This document shows positions 1-8,735 of a stretch of 33,867 bases of DNA, piece after piece. The first letter of the stretch is position 1. Every line of letters begins with the position of its first letter. Source of the stretch: Candidatus Omnitrophota bacterium (GTDB lineage: Bacteria; Omnitrophota; Gorgyraeia; Duberdicusellales; 4484-171). A model generated the notes under the pieces. It was not told the DNA's origin. It saw only the letters and a program-made list of their open reading frames with translations, and ran no database searches. Both the position numbers and the translations under genes were made by a program. Location: the NCBI GenBank assembly GCA_024542985.1, contig JAMXCX010000014.1:1-33867 (forward strand), read 5' to 3'.

Positions 1-8
1 CAAAAGCA

Positions 9-2462
9 ATGCTAGAGAGCCAACTCAAAATTTTAGCTGATGCCAAGCAGCGCATAGAAACTAAGCTAAGGGTAAGCATAACCAGGTTAACCAACGAGTT
101 ATTACTGGTTCGTTCCCGCTTAAGCCAGGAAGTTTTTTCTTTAAAAAGAGCAGAGAGTAATTTAAAACTCCGGCTTGCTTCTGAGAAAAAAGAAAAAACA
201 AAAGTCCAAAATCAGCTCAATTCGCGAATATCGGCCTTAAAAAACAGTTTTTTTTCTTTGGAGCAATCAAAACAGAATATTCAAAAGCAGCTCCAAGAGG
301 CTAGAGCTAAAGGTATAAATTTAGAGAAATTAAGAAAAAAAGGCACAGCAGAGCTTGAGGCTAAGTTATCCCGGCTACGCAGCAGAAGAGTTCAGATAGA
401 AACCCAGCTTAAGGGTGAAATAGTTTCTTTGCGGGGGGCAAAACAGAAACTAGAAAATGAATTAGTATCTTTAGAACAGGTTAAGAATTTAGCCGAAACA
501 AAATTAAAGTCAGCCTTGGACAGTTTAAATAGAGAAAAAGTGTATTTACAGTCGCGCTTGGAAAGTGAACTGATTTTGCTAAAAGAAGCAGAGAGTAAAT
601 TAAAGAGCCAGCTAATTAAGGAAAAAGCTCAAAGAGCCCAAATTGAAAAACAGTTAAATTCTCAGATTGCCTTGCTGAAGGAAGAGCAAGCTAAATTAAA
701 TGAAGAATTAAGGCTAGTAAGGAATGAAAAGAAGGCCATAGAGTCCCGGTTGAGTGACGACGTAAGTCGCCTTAAGAACGAAGGAATTTCTTTTAAGGAT
801 GAAATTGCTGCCCTGAGGCAGGCTAAAAAAGACAGAGAAAGAGAGCTATTGGCTCAACTAAAACTCTTAACTAGGCAAAAGAATAAAATGTCAGAACTTG
901 AGTCATTCCACCAAAAAGCAAAAGATAATTTAGCCCGGGGCGAATACTTATCAGCCCGGCAGTATCTGCAAAAAGCCCAGGACAGGGTTAGGGAGGAAGG
1001 AGTAAATTCAAGTGATGCGTGGCAAGATAACTCTAACAGAAAAAACCAAAAGAAAATACAAAGGTTTTACCGGATAGCCGAAAAATACTACTCAGTCAAA
1101 GACTATGACAATGCTGCCGATTTTTTTGAAAAAATATTAGATATTGACCCTTACAGCAGAGAGGCAGCAAGATATTACCAAATATGTCTTCAGAAAATAA
1201 TGCAAAGAGAGCAGCAGGAGCTCTCACTAACTTCAAGACAGAAACCAGTTAGGTTCCGGAGTCAGAAGCAGAAAAAGAATAGGATAGGGCAGGTTAAATC
1301 TTTATATAAAGAGGCTAAAGGTTATTTTAAATCAGGTGAGTATATCGAAGCTATAGTAATATTTAGAGAAGTCAGGGAGCTAGAAAAGGGCTTTCGTCCG
1401 ATTTATAGTTCCTATGCCCAGGAGTATATACAACGGGCTCAGCAAAAAATTAGAGAACAAGAGCAATTATTTATTCAAAAGCAGGCTGAAGAAGAAAGAA
1501 TTCAAAGGCAAGAGGAGCTTACCGGGAGAAGGAGAGAAGAAAGGCTAATGCGACAAGCCCAAGAAAGAAGAAGGCTAAGTCAGTTAGAAGAAGTTTATAA
1601 AGAGGCTCATGAAACTTACTTAGATGCTAAAGATAAATTCGAGGAAGCAATTGAATTAAAAGAAAGATTAGAGATAAAATCTTCAAGCCAGCCACAAAAA
1701 TACCAAGAATACAGAGATCATTTCATTCAAGAAGATAAAGATTACGCAAAATATTTAAGGACCAGGAAGTCTAAAAAGAGAAAAGCAAAATCAAATAGAC
1801 AGCCCAAAAGTAGCAGGAATCTTGCTGATGAAGAATTTAGCTCTTTTGGGCAAACAAATCTTATTGGCGTAACTCCTAAGACTTTAGAGTATGCAATCGG
1901 CCAAGGAGATATTTTATATATACATGTCTGGCAGGAAGAAAGTTTGACTCAAGAGGTGGTTGTCCGGCCTGACGGAAGAATATCAGTGCCTTTGGCCGGA
2001 GACATCCAGGCTGTAGGTTTAACTTTTAAACAGTTAAAAGACAAGCTTATCTTTAGTTTTAAAGAGTATGTTAGGCAACCGATGGTTTCCGTATCACTTA
2101 GGAAGTTAGGCGGGAAAAAAGTCATTATTCTAGGAGAAGTAAGAAGGCCGGGAGTTTATTCTGTGACTGGCAAGAGAACTCTTCTTGAGGCAGTTGCCTT
2201 AGCCGGTGGATTTACTCCCCATGCTGTTCTTTCGAGCACAATACTTATAAAAGGCGGTCTGCGAAATCCCAGGGCTAAAAGAATTAATTTATCGCGGGCT
2301 ATTATTAGAGCAGATAGAGGCCAGAATGTTATTTTGCAGCCGGAGGATATTATCTATATTCCCAAGAAGTTTATTGCTAACATCAACTATGCTTTGACTC
2401 AAATTCTTGGACCTATCATACAAGGCACATCCGCGGCTTCAGGAGTGGATGAGCTTCGCTAA
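9..2462 (+). CDS. Coiled-coil/TPR protein fused to a C-terminal polysaccharide export (Wza-like, SLBB) module; 5' partial
   Basis: The C-terminal fifth looks like a polysaccharide export protein, which forms or gates the outer-membrane exit of an exopolysaccharide. A Poly_export domain lies at about residues 625-700 (YAIGQGDILYIHVW, then VVRPDGRISVPLAGDI), followed by an SLBB domain at about 706-765 (VIILGEVRRPGVY, LLEAVALAGGFTP). The first ~295 residues are almost unbroken heptad-like coiled coil rich in K, E, L and Q. TPR-like helix pairs follow at about 350-400 and 428-485, then a second charged coiled coil to about 560. Typical Wza proteins are about 350-400 residues and lack this N-terminal half. 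The reading frame is open to base 3 with no good ribosome site before the ATG at 9, so the true start, and any signal peptide, probably lies upstream of the window. The Wzz-kinase gene follows after 18 nt, which supports export and chain-length control as one unit. Confidence 0.85.
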   Translation: MLESQLKILADAKQRIETKLRVSITRLTNELLLVRSRLSQEVFSLKRAESNLKLRLASEKKEKTKVQNQLNSRISALKNSFFSLEQSKQNIQKQLQEARAKGINLEKLRKKGTAELEAKLSRLRSRRVQIETQLKGEIVSLRGAKQKLENELVSLEQVKNLAETKLKSALDSLNREKVYLQSRLESELILLKEAESKLKSQLIKEKAQRAQIEKQLNSQIALLKEEQAKLNEELRLVRNEKKAIESRLSDDVSRLKNEGISFKDEIAALRQAKKDRERELLAQLKLLTRQKNKMSELESFHQKAKDNLARGEYLSARQYLQKAQDRVREEGVNSSDAWQDNSNRKNQKKIQRFYRIAEKYYSVKDYDNAADFFEKILDIDPYSREAARYYQICLQKIMQREQQELSLTSRQKPVRFRSQKQKKNRIGQVKSLYKEAKGYFKSGEYIEAIVIFREVRELEKGFRPIYSSYAQEYIQRAQQKIREQEQLFIQKQAEEERIQRQEELTGRRREERLMRQAQERRRLSQLEEVYKEAHETYLDAKDKFEEAIELKERLEIKSSSQPQKYQEYRDHFIQEDKDYAKYLRTRKSKKRKAKSNRQPKSSRNLADEEFSSFGQTNLIGVTPKTLEYAIGQGDILYIHVWQEESLTQEVVVRPDGRISVPLAGDIQAVGLTFKQLKDKLIFSFKEYVRQPMVSVSLRKLGGKKVIILGEVRRPGVYSVTGKRTLLEAVALAGGFTPHAVLSSTILIKGGLRNPRAKRINLSRAIIRADRGQNVILQPEDIIYIPKKFIANINYALTQILGPIIQGTSAASGVDELR

Positions 2463-2480
2463 GAAGCATAAGGAGATGTT

Positions 2481-4400
2481 GTGACTCAGTATGAATTAAA
2501 TTTAAGAGACTACTTAAGAATTTTCCACAAGAGAAAATTTATTATCATGGCAGTATTTATTATTATTACTGTCAGCAGTGTAGTCTTTCTTCAAATGCAG
2601 CCGGCTGTTTATGAGTCTTCAGCTACTATTAAGATAGTAGAGCGCCAAAGTATAGCCGGTTTACTTACCGAATGGATTGTTTACGACCCGGCAGATATGA
2701 TGGCCTCTCAGACTAAAATAATTAAGGGTTTTCCCGTTATGAGGAAGGTAGCTTTGGAGTTAGGTTTGATAGACGAGGAAACTCTTCCCCCAGAGGTCGA
2801 TAAGGTGGTGGTAAGATTACAAGATAGAGTAGATACAATGAGGATTGAGAAAACTAATATTATTAAAATTACTGCAAAAGTTAGTAGACCGAAAGTCGCT
2901 ATGGATTTAGCCAATACGGTGGCCAGAGTTTACATAAAAGAGAATTTGCTGGAAAAGAGAAAACAGGCCTCAACTGCCCGTCAATTTATTGAAGAACAGA
3001 TAGGCCAGTTAGGGATAAGGCTGCGGGAAGGAGAGGATATTTTGAGAGAATTTAGCGAGAAAGTGGTTGGTATCAAGTTGGCTGAGCCCTTGCAGAAAAA
3101 AATAGTTGATTTACAGTTTGAGTTGACTTCTCTTTTGCAGAAATATACCGAAAAACATCCTTTTGTTTTGCGGGCCAAGGAACAAATTATTGATTTAGAG
3201 GAGCAATTAGAAAGCTTTGCCGGCGCAGACTTAGAGTACGCAAGACTCAAGCGCGAAATAGAGCTCAATAGGAATCTCTACAGCATGCTTAAAGAGAAAC
3301 TAGCGGAGGCACGTATTACTGAGGCCCAGAAAGTTGGTAATGCATCTATAGTTGATCCGGCAGTTATGCCCCTAGGTCCTGTATCGCCTCAGAAAGTATC
3401 AGGAATTATCTTGAGCGCTATGGCGGGTTTAATTTTAGGTGTAGCTTTAGCTTTAATATTTGAAACTTTAGATACTTCTGTAGGAACAATAGAAGATGTA
3501 GAGCAACTGCTTAATTTACCGATTTTAGGTGTTATACCTTCTGCTTCACGTCAGCTTATAGAGGGGAAGAATGTCTTAGCCAGGCTTAAAGATAAAATTT
3601 TTCGCGTTAAGGAAGTATCTGCTAATGAAGATAAAGTGCGTTTAATCGTTCATTATGAGCCTACTTCTCTTATTGCCGAAGCTTACCGTAACATTAGAAC
3701 AAATCTTCAATTTACACCTTCTAAGAAGTGTATTCTTATTGCAAGTGCCAGTCCTCGAGAGGGAAAAACTACGATTCTAACTAATTTGGGATTGGCTTTT
3801 GCCCAGAAAGGCCTCAAAACTCTTCTGATTTCCTCTGATTTAAGGCGGCCGGCCATAGCTAAGACCTTTGGCCTAAAAAGGGAACCGGGCTTAAGTGAAT
3901 TTATCTCCAGTTCAGCTAAAGTCTCTGATTGCCTTAGAAATATTTCTGATATCATGATGGGTGATATTCCTTTAGAGGATGTAATAAAATCTCCGGGTTT
4001 AGGAAACATATGGATTCTTCCTAGTGGACACATAACTTCTAATCCGGCTGAGCTTTTAGAATCGGCAAAACTGCCAAATTTAATTGAGGAACTTAAACAG
4101 GAATTCGACATCATTCTCTTTGATTCTCCGCCTTTGCTTTCCATAACTGACGCTAGTCTCTTAGCCCCTATGGTAGATGGTGTTATATTATGCTATGAAA
4201 TTGGTAGAACAGCAAGAGGCGCTCTTCTTCGGGCTAAGAATCAGTTGGAGCTGGTGGGCGCCAATATCTCAGGCTTAGTTTTGAATCACATTGCGCCGCA
4301 AACTGAGACGATTGAATCCTACCCTTATTATTCCCGATACAAATACGAATATAGCCAAGAGAGTGAACAGGCTAAGGAAAGCAAGGCAAAAGTAGGGTGA
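2481..4400 (+). CDS. Wzz-type chain-length determinant fused to a bacterial tyrosine kinase (Wzc-like)
   Basis: This inner-membrane co-polymerase and tyrosine kinase is predicted to set polysaccharide chain length through phosphorylation cycles. The Wzz part spans about residues 1-330, with membrane helices at about 20-38 and 308-327 bracketing a periplasmic coiled-coil region. The cytoplasmic BY-kinase domain shows Walker A (ASASPREGKTT, ~421-431), Walker A' (LLISSDLRRP, ~447-456) and Walker B (FDIILFDSPPLL, ~541-552). A C-terminal tyrosine cluster (YPYYSRYKYEY, ~614-624) is the usual autophosphorylation site. Two oddities stand out. Walker A' has SSD where most relatives have D-A-D. The stretch between A' and B carries an extra ~15-20 residues (KVSDCLRNISDIMMGD) compared with the usual form, as I recall the family. 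The start is GTG with AGGAG five bases upstream. The 639-residue length is normal for Wzc-type proteins. Confidence 0.93.
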   Translation: MTQYELNLRDYLRIFHKRKFIIMAVFIIITVSSVVFLQMQPAVYESSATIKIVERQSIAGLLTEWIVYDPADMMASQTKIIKGFPVMRKVALELGLIDEETLPPEVDKVVVRLQDRVDTMRIEKTNIIKITAKVSRPKVAMDLANTVARVYIKENLLEKRKQASTARQFIEEQIGQLGIRLREGEDILREFSEKVVGIKLAEPLQKKIVDLQFELTSLLQKYTEKHPFVLRAKEQIIDLEEQLESFAGADLEYARLKREIELNRNLYSMLKEKLAEARITEAQKVGNASIVDPAVMPLGPVSPQKVSGIILSAMAGLILGVALALIFETLDTSVGTIEDVEQLLNLPILGVIPSASRQLIEGKNVLARLKDKIFRVKEVSANEDKVRLIVHYEPTSLIAEAYRNIRTNLQFTPSKKCILIASASPREGKTTILTNLGLAFAQKGLKTLLISSDLRRPAIAKTFGLKREPGLSEFISSSAKVSDCLRNISDIMMGDIPLEDVIKSPGLGNIWILPSGHITSNPAELLESAKLPNLIEELKQEFDIILFDSPPLLSITDASLLAPMVDGVILCYEIGRTARGALLRAKNQLELVGANISGLVLNHIAPQTETIESYPYYSRYKYEYSQESEQAKESKAKVG

Positions 4401-4433
4401 GCTAGAGCTGTCTTTTGAAATAAAAGGCTGCAC

Positions 4434-5843
4434 ATGAGGATATCTAGTCTTGGCTCTGATATCTTTAACGCGATAAGTATAGAGGATAACTTGATGATAA
4501 TTAGAAATTCCCAAAGCAGTATAATAATAGCAATATCTCTGGTATTTTTAGCAGTCATAACAGCTTTGGGTATTTTTAAAATTCCGCTTAATTTCTTGGT
4601 AATCGGCATTATAGCCTTAAGTGTTTTTTTAATAGCATTTTTAAATACCGACATTGCTCTGGGTATTTTAATTTTTTCTATGCTTTTATCGCCCGAGCTT
4701 AAAATAGCCCAAGTTCCTGCCCGGGCGGTAGTCGTACGCCTGGATGACATTCTGCTCCTTGTAGTTTTTTTGGCCTGGATTGCTAAGATGGCGATAAACA
4801 AAGAACTAGGCTTGTTAAAGTTTACCCCCCTTAATGCTTTAATGATTGGCTATATTGTGGTTTGTTTTATTACAACTAATGTCGGAATTTTAACCGGCCG
4901 TATTAACCCTTTAAAGAGTTTTTTCTATATCGTCAAATACGTTGAGTATTTTTTACTTTATTTTTTATTTACGAATAACCTAAGGGATAAAAAGCAGATA
5001 GAGAATTTTTTAAAATGTTTTTTAATAACCGGTTTTATTGTTTGTATTTACGGAATTACTCAGATTGGCGTTTTATCCAGAACAACTGCCCCTTTTGAAG
5101 GTGTGAAAGGTGAACCTAACACTTTAGGAGGGTATTTGCTTCTGTTATTCGCTGTTTGTATGGGCCTTTTTTTATATAGCCCCTTGCGTAAATGGAGGCT
5201 TACAGCCGGAATATTAGCTTGCTTGGCCATTCCGCCGTTTATTTTCACCCTTTCAAGAAGCAGCTACTTTTCTTTTATTCCAATGTATTTAGTATTAATT
5301 TTTCTTTCCAAAAAAAAGAAGTTATTTCTTATCACGACACTGATACTGATTCTTGTTGCTGGCCCGTTCCTCCTGCCGCAGGTAGCGACAACGGTTACTA
5401 AGCGAATAGAGACAACATTTGATAGGGGCATATCCTACAGATATCTTGGAAAAGAAATATCTTTAGAGGAGTCCGCCGCTTCTAAAATTGAAAGCTGGAA
5501 GATAGTTTTAGGAAAGTTAAAAAAACATCCCTTATTAGGATACGGAGTTACCGGAGTGGGCCTTGTTGATTCCCAATATCCCAGGGTGCTTGGTGAGACA
5601 GGAATAATCGGTTTTTTGATATTCATAATGTTATTAACAAGAGTTTTTAAAAGAACTTTATATAATTTTAGTAATATTAACGATGAGTGGGGGCAGGGTT
5701 TAATTTTAGGATTTTTTGCCGGTTTTATTGGTTTACTTTTTCATTCTTTTGGTGCCAATACTTTTATTATTGTGCGCATTATGGGGCCATTTTGGTTTCT
5801 AGCAGCTATAGTAATGGCCTTGCCGGAAATAACGAACCCTTGA
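4434..5843 (+). CDS. O-antigen ligase / polymerase (Wzy/WaaL-type) membrane protein
   Basis: This polytopic membrane protein has roughly ten to twelve hydrophobic segments over 469 residues. The organisation fits the Wzy_C/O-antigen ligase family: a long central loop, the FTLSRSSYFSFIPMYLV segment, and a periplasmic loop (LGKLKKHPLLGYGVTGVG) of the kind common to this family. It would join lipid-linked repeat units into a polymer, or ligate the polymer to an acceptor; sequence alone does not separate the two roles. Its place between Wzz-kinase and Wzx favours polymerase. The start is uncertain. The ATG at 4434 has only a weak AAAGG upstream, while the in-frame ATG at 4494 has GAGG eight bases ahead and would begin just before the first hydrophobic helix. 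Either way the core is unchanged. Confidence 0.85.
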   Translation: MRISSLGSDIFNAISIEDNLMIIRNSQSSIIIAISLVFLAVITALGIFKIPLNFLVIGIIALSVFLIAFLNTDIALGILIFSMLLSPELKIAQVPARAVVVRLDDILLLVVFLAWIAKMAINKELGLLKFTPLNALMIGYIVVCFITTNVGILTGRINPLKSFFYIVKYVEYFLLYFLFTNNLRDKKQIENFLKCFLITGFIVCIYGITQIGVLSRTTAPFEGVKGEPNTLGGYLLLLFAVCMGLFLYSPLRKWRLTAGILACLAIPPFIFTLSRSSYFSFIPMYLVLIFLSKKKKLFLITTLILILVAGPFLLPQVATTVTKRIETTFDRGISYRYLGKEISLEESAASKIESWKIVLGKLKKHPLLGYGVTGVGLVDSQYPRVLGETGIIGFLIFIMLLTRVFKRTLYNFSNINDEWGQGLILGFFAGFIGLLFHSFGANTFIIVRIMGPFWFLAAIVMALPEITNP

Positions 5844-5844
5844 G

Positions 5845-5903
5845 CGATTATTAGAATATTAAAATAATCGATGCAATGAGCCTTTAAAGTATTGCAAGAG
5901 GCT
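5845..5903 (+). other. Hairpin plus possible H-type pseudoknot in the wzy-wzx gap
   Basis: The 78-nt gap contains CGATTATT (5845-5852) facing AATAATCG (5863-5870), a perfect 8-bp stem. It is followed by two interleaved complementary pairs: TGCAAT (5872-5877) with ATTGCA (5891-5896), and AGCCT (5879-5883) with AGGCT (5899-5903). The interleaving permits an H-type pseudoknot just ahead of the flippase start, which has no strong Shine-Dalgarno. There is no T-tract, so it is not a standard terminator. A short third loop (2 nt) makes the pseudoknot sterically tight. Function is unknown and chance is possible. Confidence 0.3.
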
Positions 5904-5921
5904 AAATAAAACATTGTTAAG

Positions 5922-7355
5922 ATGTCTGTAGCTAAAAAAGTAGCAACAAATACTCTTTTTCTAATTTTAGGGAAAATTGTTACTATTTTTGTGCAGATAA
6001 TAATTATTAGTTTATTGGCCCGGTATCTTGGTGTTTCAGGTTACGGAAAATACGCTTTTGTTTTTGCCTATCTATCTTTTTTCCAAGTTTTATGTAACGC
6101 CGGTCTCGATAGTATATTAGTTAGAGAAATATCTCGCGAAAAATCTTTAGCTGCCAAGTTAATCGGACTGGGAGTTATTATAAGATTTTTTATTTCAGTA
6201 GCAGCATTTTTATTGGCAGTTTTAATAATTACTTTATTAGGGTATCCGCAGGACATTACTAAAGCTATTTATATTTTATCGTTGATTTTACTATTTAGTT
6301 CCTTGCGGACTCCAGAATTAATCTTTCAAGTTTATTTAAAATCACAATATCCAGCTTTGATCAATTTGCTGACTAAGTTTTTAACTCTCGGATTGATTTC
6401 TCTTGCTATCCATCAGAAGGGAAACTTAATTTTTATTATTTGGATGATTCTAGCTGCAAACTTAGCTAGCAATAGCGCCGTAATAATTTACTCAAGAAGA
6501 TTCGTTGTGCCTAAATTTAGTTTTAACTTAAATCTTTTTAAACGGGTTATAAAAGAAAGTTGGCCGGTTGCTCTTACTGCCATCGCTATCACTGTTTATT
6601 TTAAAATCGATACTATAATGCTGTCTTTTATGAAGGGTGATGAAGCCGTGGGCTATTACAGTGCTCCTTACGGCATAATGGCAACTTTAATTTTTATTCC
6701 CGCAGCGTATGTTACTTCAATTTTTCCTGTAATATCGGAGTATTTTAAATCATCGGTTGATTCTCTTACTAAAGTATTCAAAAGGTCATTTAAATATCTT
6801 TTTACCCTTGCTTTACCTATTGTGGTTGGAGGAGTTATTTTATCCGGCGATATAATTATTTTTGTTTTTGGAGATAAATTTTACTCTTCAATTAATGTTT
6901 TTCGTATTTTAATTTTTGCGATGGGCATTATTTTTATAAGTAATTTGGTAACAAATGTTATTATTGCTACCAACAGGCAAAAGATAAATCTTTGGCTGGT
7001 TTTAGCCAATGTAGCTTTAAATATATCACTGAATTTAATTCTTATACCGCGCTGGAGTTATATCGGGGCCAGCATCGCTACTGTTTTCACTGAAGGCCTA
7101 GGTTGCAGTTTAGCTCTTTTTTTAAATTTAAAGTATTTTAAATTACGATTTTTTTCTAAAAGATATCTTAATATCTTAAAACCATTTTTAGCCGCAGCAG
7201 TAATGGCTGTGGTAATTTTTTGTCTTCATGCAGCCCACTTTTTAGTTATTATTCCTATTGCTGGTTTAGTCTATATAGGAGCATTATTTATATTTCGTTG
7301 GTTTGATAAGGTAGATTTGTCTTTATTTAAGGAAATCTTAAAAACTGCCCGATGA
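5922..7355 (+). CDS. Wzx-type polysaccharide flippase (MOP superfamily)
   Basis: The 477-residue protein has about 12-14 hydrophobic helices and an N-terminal region typical of the polysaccharide synthesis/flippase family (NTLFLILGKIVTIFVQIIIISLLARYLG, then GYGKYAFVFAYLSF and AGLDSILVREISREKS). It is predicted to flip undecaprenyl-diphosphate-linked repeat units from the cytoplasmic to the periplasmic face of the inner membrane. The central LTAIAITVYFKIDTIMLSFMKGDEAVGYYSAPY segment is also characteristic of the family. The length is normal. The ribosome site is poor (only TTAAG before ATG). The stop overlaps the start of the next gene (ATGA), which suggests translational coupling to the radical SAM gene. 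Confidence 0.92.
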   Translation: MSVAKKVATNTLFLILGKIVTIFVQIIIISLLARYLGVSGYGKYAFVFAYLSFFQVLCNAGLDSILVREISREKSLAAKLIGLGVIIRFFISVAAFLLAVLIITLLGYPQDITKAIYILSLILLFSSLRTPELIFQVYLKSQYPALINLLTKFLTLGLISLAIHQKGNLIFIIWMILAANLASNSAVIIYSRRFVVPKFSFNLNLFKRVIKESWPVALTAIAITVYFKIDTIMLSFMKGDEAVGYYSAPYGIMATLIFIPAAYVTSIFPVISEYFKSSVDSLTKVFKRSFKYLFTLALPIVVGGVILSGDIIIFVFGDKFYSSINVFRILIFAMGIIFISNLVTNVIIATNRQKINLWLVLANVALNISLNLILIPRWSYIGASIATVFTEGLGCSLALFLNLKYFKLRFFSKRYLNILKPFLAAAVMAVVIFCLHAAHFLVIIPIAGLVYIGALFIFRWFDKVDLSLFKEILKTAR

Positions 7356-8719
7356 AAATATTATTATTAAATCCTCCTATTCTGGGAATTGATAAACCTC
7401 CCGTTCCTCCCTTAGGTATTTCTTATATAGCCGCAGTTTTAAAGAAGAATAATTTCATAGTAGACCTTATAGACCTAGACTTAGAAAGGGAAAAATTTAA
7501 AAATATTTATGAGATTATGGCTTCTTATAGACCCGATTTGGTCGGCATTAGTGGATTGACCATCCAGATGGAAAACGTATATTACATAGCTAAGGTAATA
7601 AAAAAAATATCGAAAAAAATAATTGTAGTTACTGGTGGACCTCATCCATCATCTTTGTCAGAGCAGACTTTAAAAGAGGCAGGCGGAAATATTGATATAG
7701 TGGTCGCCGGCGAAGGCGAGTTTACACTTTTGGATATTGCTATGGATAAGCCTTGGGAACAGATAGAAGGAATTTTATATATTAAGGACGGTAAAATATA
7801 TGGGAATAAAAAGCGAGAACCTATTTCTGATTTGGATTCGTTGCCATTTCCGGCAAGAGATATGCTGGCAATTAAAAAATATCGAGGTTGGGGACCTTTG
7901 AGGGAAAGCCCTACTACTCACTTAATAGCTTCCCGGGGTTGCCCTTTTGATTGTATTTTTTGTTCAGAAACAGCAGTTTTTGGCAGGAATCACAGAAGAA
8001 GAGATCCCAAAAGAGTTGTGGATGAGATAGAACACCTTATTAAAGAATACGGTATGCGAGAGGTTTCGTTTTATGATGATTTATTTACTCTTAACAAAAA
8101 ATGGGTAATTTCGGTATGCCACGAAATTATTAAAAGAAATATAAAGCTTGATTGGAAAGCATTAAGCAGGGTTGATACCGTAGACTATGAAGTTTTAAGT
8201 TATATGAAAAAAGCTGGCTGTCGGATTATATTTTACGGCATTGAGTCGGGATCTCAAAAAATTTTAGATAACATTCGCAAAAGTCAAACTGTCGAACAAA
8301 ATCTAACTGCAGCCCGGTTAACTAAAAAAGTAGGCATAGAGATGTTCGCATTTTTTATGATTGGTAATGTTGGTGAAACCCAGAGTACTATTTATCAAAC
8401 GATAAAGCTGGCCAGAAGGATTAAGCCAAGATATTACCAATTTACCATTGCTAGGCCCGATCCCGGATCTTATTTATACAATGAATACATTCAAGAAATT
8501 AACGAGAAAAATCTTTCTTGGGGGGAGTACTATGCTTTTCCTGATAATCCGGCTAAGATGATTGTAGTAGGATCAGAGGTCAGCAACCAAGAACTGATTA
8601 TTTTTAGAAAATTAGCCTATATGGCCATGCGCCCAATGTCTTTGATTAAAAATCTCATCAAGGCAGCAGTAACTTTTAATTTAAAGCAGGTAAAACGGAT
8701 ACTGAAAGTTTGGTTTTAA
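7352..8719 (+). CDS. B12-binding-domain radical SAM protein (BchE-like class)
   Basis: The protein has an N-terminal Rossmann-type cobalamin-binding region (LLLNPPILGIDKPPVPPLGISYIAAVL, VGISGLT, VVTGGPHPSSL, VVAGEGEFTLLD) at about residues 3-135. A radical SAM domain follows, with the cluster motif CPFDCIFC (CxxxCxxC) near residue 200 and the family pattern GCRIIFYGIESGSQKILDNI near 290. The DxHxxG base-off motif of methionine synthase is absent, as is usual for this class. Family members carry out C-methylation, ring closure or other radical steps on unactivated carbons. The substrate cannot be read from the sequence. Its position between a flippase and glycosyltransferases, with an SDR and a second B12-radical SAM gene directly downstream, suggests modification of a sugar or of a lipid carrier. 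Confidence 0.88.
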   Translation: MKILLLNPPILGIDKPPVPPLGISYIAAVLKKNNFIVDLIDLDLEREKFKNIYEIMASYRPDLVGISGLTIQMENVYYIAKVIKKISKKIIVVTGGPHPSSLSEQTLKEAGGNIDIVVAGEGEFTLLDIAMDKPWEQIEGILYIKDGKIYGNKKREPISDLDSLPFPARDMLAIKKYRGWGPLRESPTTHLIASRGCPFDCIFCSETAVFGRNHRRRDPKRVVDEIEHLIKEYGMREVSFYDDLFTLNKKWVISVCHEIIKRNIKLDWKALSRVDTVDYEVLSYMKKAGCRIIFYGIESGSQKILDNIRKSQTVEQNLTAARLTKKVGIEMFAFFMIGNVGETQSTIYQTIKLARRIKPRYYQFTIARPDPGSYLYNEYIQEINEKNLSWGEYYAFPDNPAKMIVVGSEVSNQELIIFRKLAYMAMRPMSLIKNLIKAAVTFNLKQVKRILKVWF

Positions 8720-8735
8720 TTAAGGGAGATTACCT

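Noticed and set aside
3707-4801. Long antisense ORFs (3707-4144, 4275-4514, 4328-4801 on the minus strand)
   Set aside because: They lie opposite well-supported BY-kinase and O-antigen ligase genes, lack ribosome sites and have compositions expected from reverse-complement shadows.
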